A stretch of 64,000 nt of DNA, from positions 22,591-86,590 of the forward strand of contig JAIOYO010000006.1 of NCBI GenBank assembly GCA_021741075.1, written 5' to 3'. This DNA is from Flavobacteriales bacterium. GTDB taxonomy: Bacteria; Bacteroidota; Bacteroidia; UBA10329. Positions 29,185 to 39,013 of this stretch are shown here, in pieces (the stretch's first letter is position 1; each line of letters starts with the position of its first letter). A program made the translations under genes and the position numbers. The notes under the pieces were generated by a model. It had not been told where the DNA came from, did no database searches, and saw only the letters and a program-made list of their open reading frames with translations.

Positions 29185-29220
29185 AAAAAAAAGGCTGCCC
29201 AAGTGGACAGCCTTTTATCA
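29185..29220. terminator. bidirectional hairpin terminator between convergent genes
   Basis: aaaaggctgccc-aagt-ggacagcctttt, one mismatch in 12 bp, flanking A- and T-tracts. Confidence 0.8.
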
Positions 29221-29240
29221 TTTGTACCAATCTGTGAAGA

Positions 29241-30329
29241 TTAGTTTCTCACCAAACGCTTAAATGTTCTGCCTTGGGCGGTTTCAATTTCCATTACATA
29301 TACTCCTGCTTCAGCAGCAGTCATGTCAATGGTGTAAAGATTAGCACCTGCCAAACGCTCAGCTCGTACTACTTTGCCCGAAACATCCATGATGCGGATA
29401 TTCAAAGCATCTGTGCCCTCTAATTGGAGTGTGAAGATGCCATTGCTTGGGTTAGGGTAGATAGAAACATTGATTCCTGCAGCTTCGTCTATTCCAGTTG
29501 GGTTTGCAGTAACCGCCATTACATCATTGCCAGAGCAACTGTTGTCTGTAACGGCCACTTCTACGCTTCCGCTACCGTTAAACTGCACCATAACAGATGC
29601 TGTTCCAGCTCCAGACATTACTGTTCCGTTGGTAACAGTCCAGCTATAAGTAGCACCTGGTACTGCGGTTACGCTATAGTTGTATTGCGTAGCAGGATCA
29701 ACATTGCTTGTGCCAGAAATGGTTGCGTCCAAAGCAAGATAATCAGAGGCCACCACCAAGGTGTCTAAAATATAGAAACGTCCACCTCCGAAGTTGGGGC
29801 TAATGCTACTTACCCAAGCAGGAGTGCCAATAACCGCATTCGCAGTTGGGTTTGTTGTAGAATGAATACGTGCATCAATCACAAAAACAAGTGGATAAAC
29901 GCCATTCGGACCTGTGCCACCATCAATAGCAGCATCCCAAGCGCTTTGCATTCCAGAGATGTATGCGCAACCTGTTGCTGATGTCTGGTTAGGAACTGTG
30001 CCGGTATTCAAATAGGTTCCCCAATTGTAAGGAGGAGGTGCCGTCTCTATGTTGGTGTGCAATTGCAAACCAGCAGGCAATCCGTATACCGAGTCAACTT
30101 TTAATTGGTCGATATAAGCCGTTACCACACCCAAAATACCTGTATCTATTAAGGTATCGGTAAGGCTGACAATCGTCTTAGCGGCTAGGAGTTCGCAAGA
30201 AGGTCCTAATGGCCCCTGCGGATAAAGCCCCGGTGATTGCGTGGCAAATTGTGGGTCGATGGTACAGCTTTGCGCCATGGCACCAACCGAGCCGAACAAG
30301 GATAGAATAATAAGTAGATGTTTTTTCAT
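29241..30329 (-). CDS. secreted protein with T9SS type-A sorting domain
   Basis: Signal peptide; INVSIYPNPSNGIFTLQLEGTDALNIRIMDVSGKVV...MEIETAQGRTFKRLVRN. Confidence 0.85.
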   Translation of the reverse strand: MKKHLLIILSLFGSVGAMAQSCTIDPQFATQSPGLYPQGPLGPSCELLAAKTIVSLTDTLIDTGILGVVTAYIDQLKVDSVYGLPAGLQLHTNIETAPPPYNWGTYLNTGTVPNQTSATGCAYISGMQSAWDAAIDGGTGPNGVYPLVFVIDARIHSTTNPTANAVIGTPAWVSSISPNFGGGRFYILDTLVVASDYLALDATISGTSNVDPATQYNYSVTAVPGATYSWTVTNGTVMSGAGTASVMVQFNGSGSVEVAVTDNSCSGNDVMAVTANPTGIDEAAGINVSIYPNPSNGIFTLQLEGTDALNIRIMDVSGKVVRAERLAGANLYTIDMTAAEAGVYVMEIETAQGRTFKRLVRN

Positions 30330-30420
30330 GATATGTGTGTAAAGGTTTGGTTATAAAGACCAAATATAGACGTTGATTACGTAGAACCATCACGGCTATA
30401 ACACAAAATGAAAAGTGTAG

Positions 30421-31389
30421 TTACTGAAGTTGCGCGCTATTGATAATCGCATCTACTTGTCGCAAGTAGTTGCGTTTGGTTTTGCCTGGTGCAAATACAA
30501 AGCCGTGCAGGTGCAGCACGTTTTTTTCGCTTGCATCAAGCATTGAGTAGCTTACAAACGGGCCTCCCATAAGCGCGTGTTCTATGTGCCACAGCCCTAC
30601 AAGCTTGCTGGCGTATTTTCCGTTGATGGAGGTCTCCGAAATACGTGGCGGATATTCGGTAACGGTGCTCATGTAGGTTCCGGCATCTGGCCCAGGGACA
30701 AATTCCTTCGAGAAGGTGTCCATCCCCTCTATCATTCCTTCAACAGAAAAGGTGTTGGTTTTGGTGTAAGGTTCCTTGTAGATAAGAATGCTCTGGGTTA
30801 CGTCTTTGGTTTCGTAGCGTATCCAACAAAAGTTCTCTTCTTGCCGCACAAGATGGTACCCTTTTGGCACGGAAAGCCTAACGCCAAAGCCAACTTCTAC
30901 TGGCTTTATTACCTCGGCATCTTCTTGCGCGCGGTAACTTTTTAATATCCGTTCTTCTTCCTTCTTTAGCACGTGCCCAATGATACGTGCTGCGTTAGAA
31001 GCAAAGATTTCCAAGTACGCATCAACTGTTGGTGCTGTAATTTCTACTACCACTTGTGGTGTAGCCCATTTGTCTGTCTTTAACTGAATTGTGGTGGTTG
31101 CCTCAGGGGCTATATTCACCGTAACGATGTTACGGTGGCTCTGGAATATCTTGGTAAAAGCAGAAGACTTTACATGTACCACGTTAAACATGGGTTCTGC
31201 TTGAGGTAAACCATATATGTGCTGCGACAAAACGTTAAAAGTTGTGTCTCCAGCTGGTCCATTCCAAAAGGCATCGTCCATTACTAGAACCAACTCGCCT
31301 GCCTTGCCTGTAATGCCTGGCAATGGCATTTCGGGGGCATCGCATGCAGATAAGAAAAGGACTGCAAGTAGAAGGTAAGCGTATTTCAT
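30421..31389 (-). CDS. DUF4837 family lipoprotein
   Basis: Lipobox FLSACDAP; ITGKAGELVLVMDDAFWNGPAGDTTFNVLSQHIYGLPQAEPMFNVVHV. Confidence 0.75.
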   Translation of the reverse strand: MKYAYLLLAVLFLSACDAPEMPLPGITGKAGELVLVMDDAFWNGPAGDTTFNVLSQHIYGLPQAEPMFNVVHVKSSAFTKIFQSHRNIVTVNIAPEATTTIQLKTDKWATPQVVVEITAPTVDAYLEIFASNAARIIGHVLKKEEERILKSYRAQEDAEVIKPVEVGFGVRLSVPKGYHLVRQEENFCWIRYETKDVTQSILIYKEPYTKTNTFSVEGMIEGMDTFSKEFVPGPDAGTYMSTVTEYPPRISETSINGKYASKLVGLWHIEHALMGGPFVSYSMLDASEKNVLHLHGFVFAPGKTKRNYLRQVDAIINSAQLQ

Positions 31390-31390
31390 G

Positions 31391-32842
31391 CTAGCCAATT
31401 TTGAGTTTGTCGCCAATTTTTAACTGATAGCTGCCGGTAATATTATTTAGCTCTTTCAACTGGTCTACACTCATGCCGTTCTTTTTGGCAATGTCCCATA
31501 AAGTATCGCCCGCTTTTACCACGTAATAGACGGCTTCTCCTTTTGGCTTTTCTGATATGCTAGAAGATGAAGTGGAGCTGCTTGGTGCAGCCGTTTGGGC
31601 GTAAACCACAAGGTTTTGTCCTACATTTATCACGCTACCCCGAATCTTGTTCCAGGTTCTTAGGTCTGAAACGCTTACACGGTAGCGGGCTGCAATGCCA
31701 CTGAGAGTCTCGCCCGACTTAACCCTGTGCGTCTTCCTTACCTCCTTCATTATTTCTACTTGGCTTGCAACGGGCTCAACCACTTTTGTTTCTGCTATCT
31801 CATAAAAGTCTTCGAGATTAGAGAGGTACACGCCTATTTTCTTCTTTGGCAATGTAAGCGGAAGGCCTTTGGTGTTCTCTGGAATGATGTCGTGCTTATA
31901 AATAGGATTAAGGAACACCAATTGCTCTTTTGGCATCTGCAGCAATGCTGCCACGGTGCTTAAATTGGTTTGTCTGCGCACCATTACGGTGTCTATTTCA
32001 AAGGCAAAGAAGTCTGGCTTTACAGGATATATGTTGTGGTCGGCCGCGTGCTTCATCATGTAGTTAACAGCAATAAATGCGGGCACGTATCCTTGGGTTT
32101 CTTGGGGTAAATAAGGCCTTACTTCCCAGTAGGTGCGTTTACCTCCGGCACGTCTAATGGCTTTCAGTAATGTTCCGGGCCCACCGTTGTAAGCAGCAAG
32201 CACCATTTGCCAGTCTCCAAACATTCCGTAGAGGAACTTAAAGTATTCACAAGCTGCCACGGTGCTTTGGTATGGATCACATCTATCATCAACATACGAT
32301 GTACTGTTGAGGTCGTAAATCTTACCAGTTCTGTACATAAATTGCCACAATCCGGTGGCACCTGACTTAGATACAGCGTTTGGGTTTAATGCTGATTCGA
32401 TAACCGCAAGATGTTTTAGTTCTAAAGGGAGCTTATAGCGGTCTAGGGTTTCTTCAAATAACGGATAATACAGCTCTGCCAGTCCCAACAAACGTCCTAC
32501 TTTATCTCTGTTTCTTACCACGTAGGCATCGATATAGGCTTTAACCGATTCATTGTAAACCAAGTCGAACGGGCTAGCCTTATCTAGCTCCTTCAAAGCT
32601 GCTACATAGTGCGCCTTATCAAACGTTGGAACCTCATCTTCTTTGTACTTGTGCTTGTTAAGCTTCTTTATATCGGCAGTAAACTTGCTGGCGCGCAACG
32701 CCTTGTGCACGGCCATGCTATCGAGGGCTGCAAAGATGGGGTTGTCCTTTAAAATCCTGGTTTTAGTGGTATCCTGACCGATACAAACGTTCCATGTTGC
32801 AAAAAGCACGAGTATCAGTGTATGAAGACCTTTCTTTACCAT
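31391..32842 (-). CDS. lytic transglycosylase with LysM domains (MltD-like)
   Basis: ESALNPNAVSKSGATGLWQFM, VLAAYNGGPG; two C-terminal LysM units (HRVKSGETLSGIAARYRVS, YVVKAGDTLWDIAKKNGMS). Confidence 0.9.
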   Translation of the reverse strand: MVKKGLHTLILVLFATWNVCIGQDTTKTRILKDNPIFAALDSMAVHKALRASKFTADIKKLNKHKYKEDEVPTFDKAHYVAALKELDKASPFDLVYNESVKAYIDAYVVRNRDKVGRLLGLAELYYPLFEETLDRYKLPLELKHLAVIESALNPNAVSKSGATGLWQFMYRTGKIYDLNSTSYVDDRCDPYQSTVAACEYFKFLYGMFGDWQMVLAAYNGGPGTLLKAIRRAGGKRTYWEVRPYLPQETQGYVPAFIAVNYMMKHAADHNIYPVKPDFFAFEIDTVMVRRQTNLSTVAALLQMPKEQLVFLNPIYKHDIIPENTKGLPLTLPKKKIGVYLSNLEDFYEIAETKVVEPVASQVEIMKEVRKTHRVKSGETLSGIAARYRVSVSDLRTWNKIRGSVINVGQNLVVYAQTAAPSSSTSSSSISEKPKGEAVYYVVKAGDTLWDIAKKNGMSVDQLKELNNITGSYQLKIGDKLKIG

Positions 32843-32957
32843 AGTTTCGTTCTACTCCTAACGGATGTTAACTTGCAAAATTATCCAATAGCCTATGCCA
32901 AGCACCGCCCAAACAAGCAAGCTATCAACTTTTTAGATTGAATTACTACATATATAG

Positions 32958-33992
32958 ATGAAAATCACAGCATTGAGAATTTCCGACCCCGCCACATTTA
33001 TACTTTTTTCACTTTTCCTTATTTCTTTCTCTGCCTGCAAGCACTATCCTGTATTTAAAGGGGATTACACGCGCATCGAAACCGCTCCTGGCCCAGAAGA
33101 TATTGCCCTCGATACCCTCCAAGGGATGGAACGCATTATAGCATCTTGTTCGGAGAGGCGCACAGAGGACTATAGCCGAAATGGGTTCTATTCGCTTGAC
33201 ATACAAAGCCAAAAACTCACACAGTTAGTTGTTACGGGCTTGCCCACATCCATCCAATTACGGCCACATGGTATCGACATTGCCCTAGTAAAGGGCGTAA
33301 AAACGCTCTATGTCGTTAACCACGAGAAGAACGCAGCAGATTTTCCGCCAGCAGGCCGTCAAAGCATTCTTGTATTTGAGTTGAGGGCAGAAGAAGTGGT
33401 GTTTGTTCAGCAGCTTACTCATCCGCTTATTGTATCTCCTAATGATGTGTGTTCCGATAAGGCCGGTGGCATCTTCGTAAGCATTGACAGCGGCAAGATT
33501 AATAGTAAATGGGAAAAACTAATGGCACTCAAGCGCAGCTATGTGCTTCATTTTAATGGAGAAGTTTGGACGCAGGTAGGCGAAAAGCTTCGGTATGCAA
33601 ATGGAGTGGGAGTGGCAGACGGCCGCATCTATATAACAGGAGCTCAAGAGAAAAACATCTTCAGCTACAAGATAAATGATGATGGAACATTCTCCGACCT
33701 ACAGCAATATCCTGCCATGAAAGGAAACGACAACATTACTTTCCAAGGCAATAAGCTTGTAACCACTGCACATCTCGATTTCCTAAAGTTCCTAAAGCAT
33801 GTAAAAGATGCAGAAGCACCTACGCCCTGCATCGTTTATTCCATGGACTTAGAAACACACCAATTAGACACGCTCTACCTCGATAATGGTACAGTAATGA
33901 GCGCTGCCAGCACTGGCCTTATATATAATCATAAGCTATACGCCTCTCAGATCTTCAATTCATTCATCATTTCTATACCATTGGTCGATTAG
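32958..33992 (+). CDS. paraoxonase/SMP-30-like lipoprotein
   Basis: Lipobox SFSACKH; propeller-like motifs PHGIDIA, LYVVNHEK, PNDVCSDKAGGIFVS. Confidence 0.7.
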   Translation: MKITALRISDPATFILFSLFLISFSACKHYPVFKGDYTRIETAPGPEDIALDTLQGMERIIASCSERRTEDYSRNGFYSLDIQSQKLTQLVVTGLPTSIQLRPHGIDIALVKGVKTLYVVNHEKNAADFPPAGRQSILVFELRAEEVVFVQQLTHPLIVSPNDVCSDKAGGIFVSIDSGKINSKWEKLMALKRSYVLHFNGEVWTQVGEKLRYANGVGVADGRIYITGAQEKNIFSYKINDDGTFSDLQQYPAMKGNDNITFQGNKLVTTAHLDFLKFLKHVKDAEAPTPCIVYSMDLETHQLDTLYLDNGTVMSAASTGLIYNHKLYASQIFNSFIISIPLVD

Positions 33993-34078
33993 GTAGACAA
34001 CAAATACGTCTATAAAGGGATCAATGAACATTGCTTTTATATTTGAGTTGATTATCGGCAAGCATAAAGCATAATTGT

Positions 34079-34531
34079 ATGTCACTGGAAGAAGATATAA
34101 AGCAGGAGAAAGGATTCATAAGCGAACGCCACAAGGCATTGGTCAATATCATCTATACGGAGGGCTGGCTACGCAACCGAATGAGCGAAACCCTCAAACC
34201 TTTTGACCTCACAAGCCAACAATACAACGTATTAAGGATATTACGTGGCAGTAGTCCCAAGGCATTAAGCACCTCATGTATACGTGATCGCATGTTAGAT
34301 AAGATGTCAGATGCTTCACGAATAGTTGATCGCCTTCATAAGAAAGGATGGCTCGAAAAAAAGACATGCGCTGCCGACAAAAGGTTGGTAGATGTGCACA
34401 TTACCAAATCCGGTCTCGAACTATTGAGGAAAATAGACGCTCCCATTAATGACATGGGCCAACTTTTCAGCTCCATCACCGAAGAAGAGGCAACTACCCT
34501 CAACCTAATATTGGATAAGTTGAGAAATTAG
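34079..34531 (+). CDS. MarR family transcriptional regulator
   Basis: FDLTSQQYNVLRILRGS...DKMSDASRIVDRLHKKGWLEKKTCAADKRLVDVHIT. Confidence 0.9.
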   Translation: MSLEEDIKQEKGFISERHKALVNIIYTEGWLRNRMSETLKPFDLTSQQYNVLRILRGSSPKALSTSCIRDRMLDKMSDASRIVDRLHKKGWLEKKTCAADKRLVDVHITKSGLELLRKIDAPINDMGQLFSSITEEEATTLNLILDKLRN

Positions 34532-36303
34532 CCTTTCGGCTTTCGCTCTTCAATATATTCGAGCACTTGTTTCTCTAATATTTCTAGTGGCATGGCTCCT
34601 TGGCCTATCAAAACGTCATGAAACTCCCGTGTATCGAAGTTATTTCCCAGCTCCGACTCTGCCCGTTCCCGTAGTTCAATAAATTTGAGCTGCCCAACCT
34701 TATAGGCGCAGCCTTGTCCGGGCCAAACGATGTATCTATCTACTTCGTCTTCCGCCTCAAGCTCGCTAAGCCCCGCATTATCTACCATAAAGTCAATGGC
34801 TTGCTCCCTAAGCCACATCTTATGGTGTATGCCTATGTCGGTCATCATCCTAGCGGTTCTAAAAAGGTCTGATTGTAGCACGGCAATGCGATCTTGAGGA
34901 TTGAGAGATTCATTCATTTCGTGCCCAAGGCGCTCTGCATACATCGCCCATCCTTCGGTGTAAGCCGTAAAAGGCAAAAACCGCCTGAAGGTAGGTAAGG
35001 TTGTCAACCCAGCCTGTATTCCCTTTTGCAAATGGTGTCCGGGTATGCCCTCATGGTAGGCATACGTCTTGGCAAGCGGTTTGGTCAGGTGGTCGGCCTT
35101 CCATGTGTTCACGTAAAGCTTTCCGTTTGCCAATGGTTCGCCCCGTGGCGATATGTAAAAGGCAAATGTTGAGTTCTGAGAACGGTATTCTGGCACTTCA
35201 AGCACACTTAGCGGCACGGTAGGCAGCTTATTAAAGTACGCAGGTAGTTTAAGCATCATCTCATCAGACACTTTGGCGAAATAAGCCACTGTTGCCAGCC
35301 GCCCAATGGAGTCTGTCTTGAACGTAGGCTCACTTACCGCCCCCGAAAGGTTCTTAAGGATAAGGATTTCTCCTTGTAGCCGCGCCATTTCCAGCTTCCC
35401 GAATTCATACAGGCTATCTGGGTCGAGCCTTAAGGTGGTCTGCTGCAAAAGACACGATCGGTAATAAGCATCACCATCGGGCAGCTGCCAAACTCCCGCA
35501 ATGCTCAGCGAGTTTCGCTCCAGTTGCAGCAGAAAACCTGATAGTCGCTTATACGCAGGGAATACTTTTTCTTGTATAGAGATGGTGCAGCGGTCCAAAA
35601 AGTCTTGTTTCTTTCGCTGCGAAAGGTTCCCCATTCCGTCAAGCCGTTTCACAAACGAAGTATAGAGTATGTTCTCGTCCAATGGAGATTCATAGAACGC
35701 ATCACAAAAATTCATTGCCTTTAATAGGATATGTGTAGGCGGAATAACTCCAAGTTTCCTTCGCTCTTCCAATGCATCTATCACCGAACCGAACTTCTCG
35801 TCTACCACATTTAGCCGCTGCAGGTAATTTTCTACATCTGCTTCCTGCTCAAAAGGTAATGAGGTTAGAAATTGTGGTAATTCTATGTGTGCACCAGATA
35901 TATGCGTTATCGGAAAGTCATGAAATAAGAACGGTTCGGCCTCAACCCCCGTCTTAAGGAACCAATGAAACACATCATAAGACACTTGCTGCGATTTAGA
36001 CAGATTCTCGCAGTCATAATCTTCCAAAATAGCAAGATTCTTCCTTCCTACCTCCGCCAAACGTCTTGTTGCTGTAGGAGAAACGTTTGTCAGCTCGCGC
36101 TCATAGCTCGAAATCCCAAAAGGACTCAACACCTTGGTCTGCGTTAGGGCTTCAGGGTCATTCCAAAGGAATTCGATGTACACCCGCTCAAAGAAATTAT
36201 CAATACTAAAGGGTTTTAGCCATAGCAATTTGGCAAACCAAACGCCCAAAGCCAGTAGTACCACTACTACAATTACTAATGATATAGTAAGTCCCTTGCG
36301 CAT
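34528..36303 (-). CDS. DUF885 family protein
   Basis: YHEGIPGHHLQKGIQ, FTAYTEGWAMYAERLG, YIVWPGQGCAYKVGQLKFIELRERAE. Confidence 0.9.
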   Translation of the reverse strand: MRKGLTISLVIVVVVLLALGVWFAKLLWLKPFSIDNFFERVYIEFLWNDPEALTQTKVLSPFGISSYERELTNVSPTATRRLAEVGRKNLAILEDYDCENLSKSQQVSYDVFHWFLKTGVEAEPFLFHDFPITHISGAHIELPQFLTSLPFEQEADVENYLQRLNVVDEKFGSVIDALEERRKLGVIPPTHILLKAMNFCDAFYESPLDENILYTSFVKRLDGMGNLSQRKKQDFLDRCTISIQEKVFPAYKRLSGFLLQLERNSLSIAGVWQLPDGDAYYRSCLLQQTTLRLDPDSLYEFGKLEMARLQGEILILKNLSGAVSEPTFKTDSIGRLATVAYFAKVSDEMMLKLPAYFNKLPTVPLSVLEVPEYRSQNSTFAFYISPRGEPLANGKLYVNTWKADHLTKPLAKTYAYHEGIPGHHLQKGIQAGLTTLPTFRRFLPFTAYTEGWAMYAERLGHEMNESLNPQDRIAVLQSDLFRTARMMTDIGIHHKMWLREQAIDFMVDNAGLSELEAEDEVDRYIVWPGQGCAYKVGQLKFIELRERAESELGNNFDTREFHDVLIGQGAMPLEILEKQVLEYIEERKPKG

Positions 36304-36352
36304 TCACGTCAAAGTAAACAATTGCCACGCGAATGTGGTTTCTTTGCGCACC

Positions 36353-37594
36353 ATGAAGGCCGAGATTATTACAATAGGAGATGAGATTCTCATCGGACAG
36401 ATCGTTGATACAAATTCAGCATGGATGGCGCAGCAGCTTAACGATATTGGCGTTAAAGTGGAACGCATCGTCACCATCTCAGATGCTTTGGAGGAAATAA
36501 CAACTGTTTTATCCGAGGCCGAAAAGCGTGCCGATGTGGTATTAATCACAGGCGGCCTCGGCCCCACAAAGGATGACGTTACTAAAAAGGCCTTGGCGCA
36601 GTACTTCAATTGTGGTTTCAAGTTCCATACTGATATAGAAGCCCACATAGCAAGGTTATTTGCACGTTTTGGCAAGGAGATGAGCAAGCTAAATAGTTTG
36701 CAAGCAGAATTACCCTCCGCTTGCGAGCCATTACAGAACAACCAGGGAACCGCGCCTGGTATGTGGTTCACCCAAAACAATACAATCTTTGTTTCCATGC
36801 CTGGCGTGCCTTACGAGATGAAGGGTTTGATGAACGACCACGTACTGCCACGCATAAAATCGACCTATGCGTTGCCTACTATTCTTCATCGAACCATCCT
36901 TACAATGGGAATGGGAGAAAGTTGGCTTTCGGAGCGCATCGCTTCTTGGGAGGACGCTTTACCTAATCATATAAAGCTCGCCTACCTTCCTTCTCCCGGA
37001 AGAGTGCGGCTTCGGCTTTCCGCTTTCGGGACTGATGCTGCTGTTTTATCCCATTCCCTCGCCACCGAAGTAGCCAAAATCACACAGCTTATCCCAGAGC
37101 TTATCTACGGATACGATGATGATACGATTGAAGCTGTTGTTGGCCAGCTCCTAAAGGCAAAATGCCAAACCGTAAGCACTGCCGAGAGCTGCACAGGTGG
37201 TATGATTGCGCACAAACTCACTTCCATCTCGGGCTCATCAGACTTTTATATAGGTTCCATTGTTTCCTACGCCAACCAAGTAAAGATTTCCTCCCTCGAA
37301 GTCCCCGAGTCGGACATCCAAACGCATGGCGCTGTTAGCGAAGCCGTTGTCACTCGCATGGCAGAGGCCGTTAAAGCAAAAATGCAAACCGACTTCGCCA
37401 TCGCCACATCTGGCATTGCTGGCCCAACAGGTGGCACAGAGGAAAAACCTGTAGGAACCGTGTGGATTGCCATTGCTGGCCCCAACGGAACAATCGCCAA
37501 AAAGTATCTATTCGGTCAGAACCGCGAGCGCAATATTGAGATAAGTGCCAACACGGCTTTAAACATGCTTCGCAAACAGTTAATCCTAAATTGA
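36353..37594 (+). CDS. cinA: CinA family nicotinamide mononucleotide deamidase-related protein
   Basis: MKAEIITIGDEILIGQIVDTNSAWMAQQLNDIG; TAESCTGGMIAHKLTSISGSSDFY. Confidence 0.93.
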   Translation: MKAEIITIGDEILIGQIVDTNSAWMAQQLNDIGVKVERIVTISDALEEITTVLSEAEKRADVVLITGGLGPTKDDVTKKALAQYFNCGFKFHTDIEAHIARLFARFGKEMSKLNSLQAELPSACEPLQNNQGTAPGMWFTQNNTIFVSMPGVPYEMKGLMNDHVLPRIKSTYALPTILHRTILTMGMGESWLSERIASWEDALPNHIKLAYLPSPGRVRLRLSAFGTDAAVLSHSLATEVAKITQLIPELIYGYDDDTIEAVVGQLLKAKCQTVSTAESCTGGMIAHKLTSISGSSDFYIGSIVSYANQVKISSLEVPESDIQTHGAVSEAVVTRMAEAVKAKMQTDFAIATSGIAGPTGGTEEKPVGTVWIAIAGPNGTIAKKYLFGQNRERNIEISANTALNMLRKQLILN

Positions 37595-37646
37595 TTAATT
37601 ATTGAGTAACATTTATACATTTGGATTCAACCCTAAACAAACTAAG

Positions 37647-38594
37647 ATGACTAAACGATTATTCCCTGTGTTGCTGGCCATTGCAACCATCATTTTTATT
37701 GGATGCGAAGAGGAGAAAAAGGACTACGGTGCCGATTTTGAAGCAGAGCAAACGCAAATTGGCATCGGTCAAGCAGTAAATTTTGAAGATAATTCTATCG
37801 GTGCAACCAGTTACCTCTGGACTTTTGAAGGAGGCGATCCTGCCACCTCAACCGAAAAAGATCCTGAAGGAATTCTTTACACCGCTGCAGGCGAGTTTGA
37901 CGTTACTCTAAAGATTGGTACGGCTCAAGGCGATGCAACCGAAACCAAACAAGGATACATTGTAGTTACTCAACTTCCGGGTGGATGCGAGGGAACAACC
38001 AGCGTTACGGATATTGATGGAAATAACTATTCAGTCGTTACCATCGGTTCTCAATGCTGGATGGGAGAGAACCTGAAAACTTCGAAGTTCAGAGATGGCT
38101 CTCAAATTCCTCAAGTTACTGATGGCGAGCAATGGAAAAACCTATCCTCTCCTGCTTTCTGCTATTACAATAACGACAACTCCAACAACGACACTTATGG
38201 GAAATTGTACAACTGGTTTACAATTGAAGACCCACGCGGACTTTGCCCTGCCGGTTGGCACGTGCCATCTGATGCAGAATATGCAGTACTCACAAAATAC
38301 TTAGGCTCTGCTGATGATGTCGCAGGCGGAAGGTTGAAAGAAGCCGGAACTGAACACTGGGAAGCTCCAAACGAAGCAGCATCTAACAGTAGTGGGTTTA
38401 CTGGTCTGCCAGCAGGAATGCGTTTTCAGGAAGGTCAGTTCGACCACATGGGCAAAAACGGCCTTTTCTGGTCTTCAAGACGTGAAAGTGAATCGTTGGC
38501 ATTTTACCTCACGCTTACCTACAATAGTGCTGCTTCATACCGCACATATATCTACAAGCGTAGCGGTTTTTCTTGCCGTTGTGTAAAAGATTGA
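37647..38594 (+). CDS. PKD plus FISUMP-domain lipoprotein
   Basis: Lipobox IFIGCEEE; PKD-like ATSYLWTFEGG; FISUMP motifs SVVTIGSQCWMGENLKTSKF, GLCPAGWHVPSDAEY, LPAGMRF, FSCRCVKD. Confidence 0.85.
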   Translation: MTKRLFPVLLAIATIIFIGCEEEKKDYGADFEAEQTQIGIGQAVNFEDNSIGATSYLWTFEGGDPATSTEKDPEGILYTAAGEFDVTLKIGTAQGDATETKQGYIVVTQLPGGCEGTTSVTDIDGNNYSVVTIGSQCWMGENLKTSKFRDGSQIPQVTDGEQWKNLSSPAFCYYNNDNSNNDTYGKLYNWFTIEDPRGLCPAGWHVPSDAEYAVLTKYLGSADDVAGGRLKEAGTEHWEAPNEAASNSSGFTGLPAGMRFQEGQFDHMGKNGLFWSSRRESESLAFYLTLTYNSAASYRTYIYKRSGFSCRCVKD

Positions 38595-38633
38595 TTTGAA
38601 AAGTTGGTTGAAAAAATCCTGTTGTTAAACTTG

Positions 38634-38664
38634 TTTGCTGCGTAAATATTTAGTTCTACATTTG
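38634..38664 (+). promoter_or_regulatory. Bacteroidota-type promoter upstream of rpmB
   Basis: TTTG at 38634, 19-nt spacer, TACATTTG at 38657; matches TTTG/TAnnTTTG consensus. Confidence 0.65.
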
Positions 38665-38701
38665 CAGCCCCGAAATTTAGAACACACTAAGTACAAAGCA
38701 T

Positions 38702-38938
38702 ATGTCTAAGGTCTGCGATATTACAGGAAAGAAGGTGATGGTTGGAAACAACGTTTCTCACTCGAAGAGAAAAACCAAAAGAACGTTCCTACCAAATCTT
38801 TTTAAGAAGAAATTCTTTTTGGTTGAAACAGGAGAATGGATTTCATTGAAGGTTTCAGCTTCTGGCTTAAGAAACATCAACAAAAAAGGAGTTGATGCTG
38901 CCGTTAAAGAAGCCCGAGTAAAAGGGTTTATGAAGTAA
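38702..38938 (+). CDS. rpmB: 50S ribosomal protein L28
   Basis: [33 protein letters not shown]. Confidence 0.96.
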   Translation: MSKVCDITGKKVMVGNNVSHSKRKTKRTFLPNLFKKKFFLVETGEWISLKVSASGLRNINKKGVDAAVKEARVKGFMK

Positions 38939-38959
38939 AATACATTCACAATTTATAGT

Positions 38960-39000
38960 AACGCTGCCTTCGGTTTAATGCTGAAGGCAGCGTTTTTGTT
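38960..39000 (+). terminator. hairpin terminator after rpmB
   Basis: Perfect 12-bp stem aacgctgccttc/gaaggcagcgtt followed by tttgtt. Confidence 0.88.
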
Positions 39001-39013
39001 TTCTTTGATTTCC

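Noticed and set aside
36134-36352. N-terminal extension of cinA
   Set aside because: Overlaps the divergent DUF885 gene start; MKAEIITIGDEIL at 36353 is the conserved CinA start.
38978-39013. Track start of the M1 peptidase ORF at 38978
   Set aside because: It lies inside the rpmB terminator hairpin; ATG 39014 gives a normal signal peptide.
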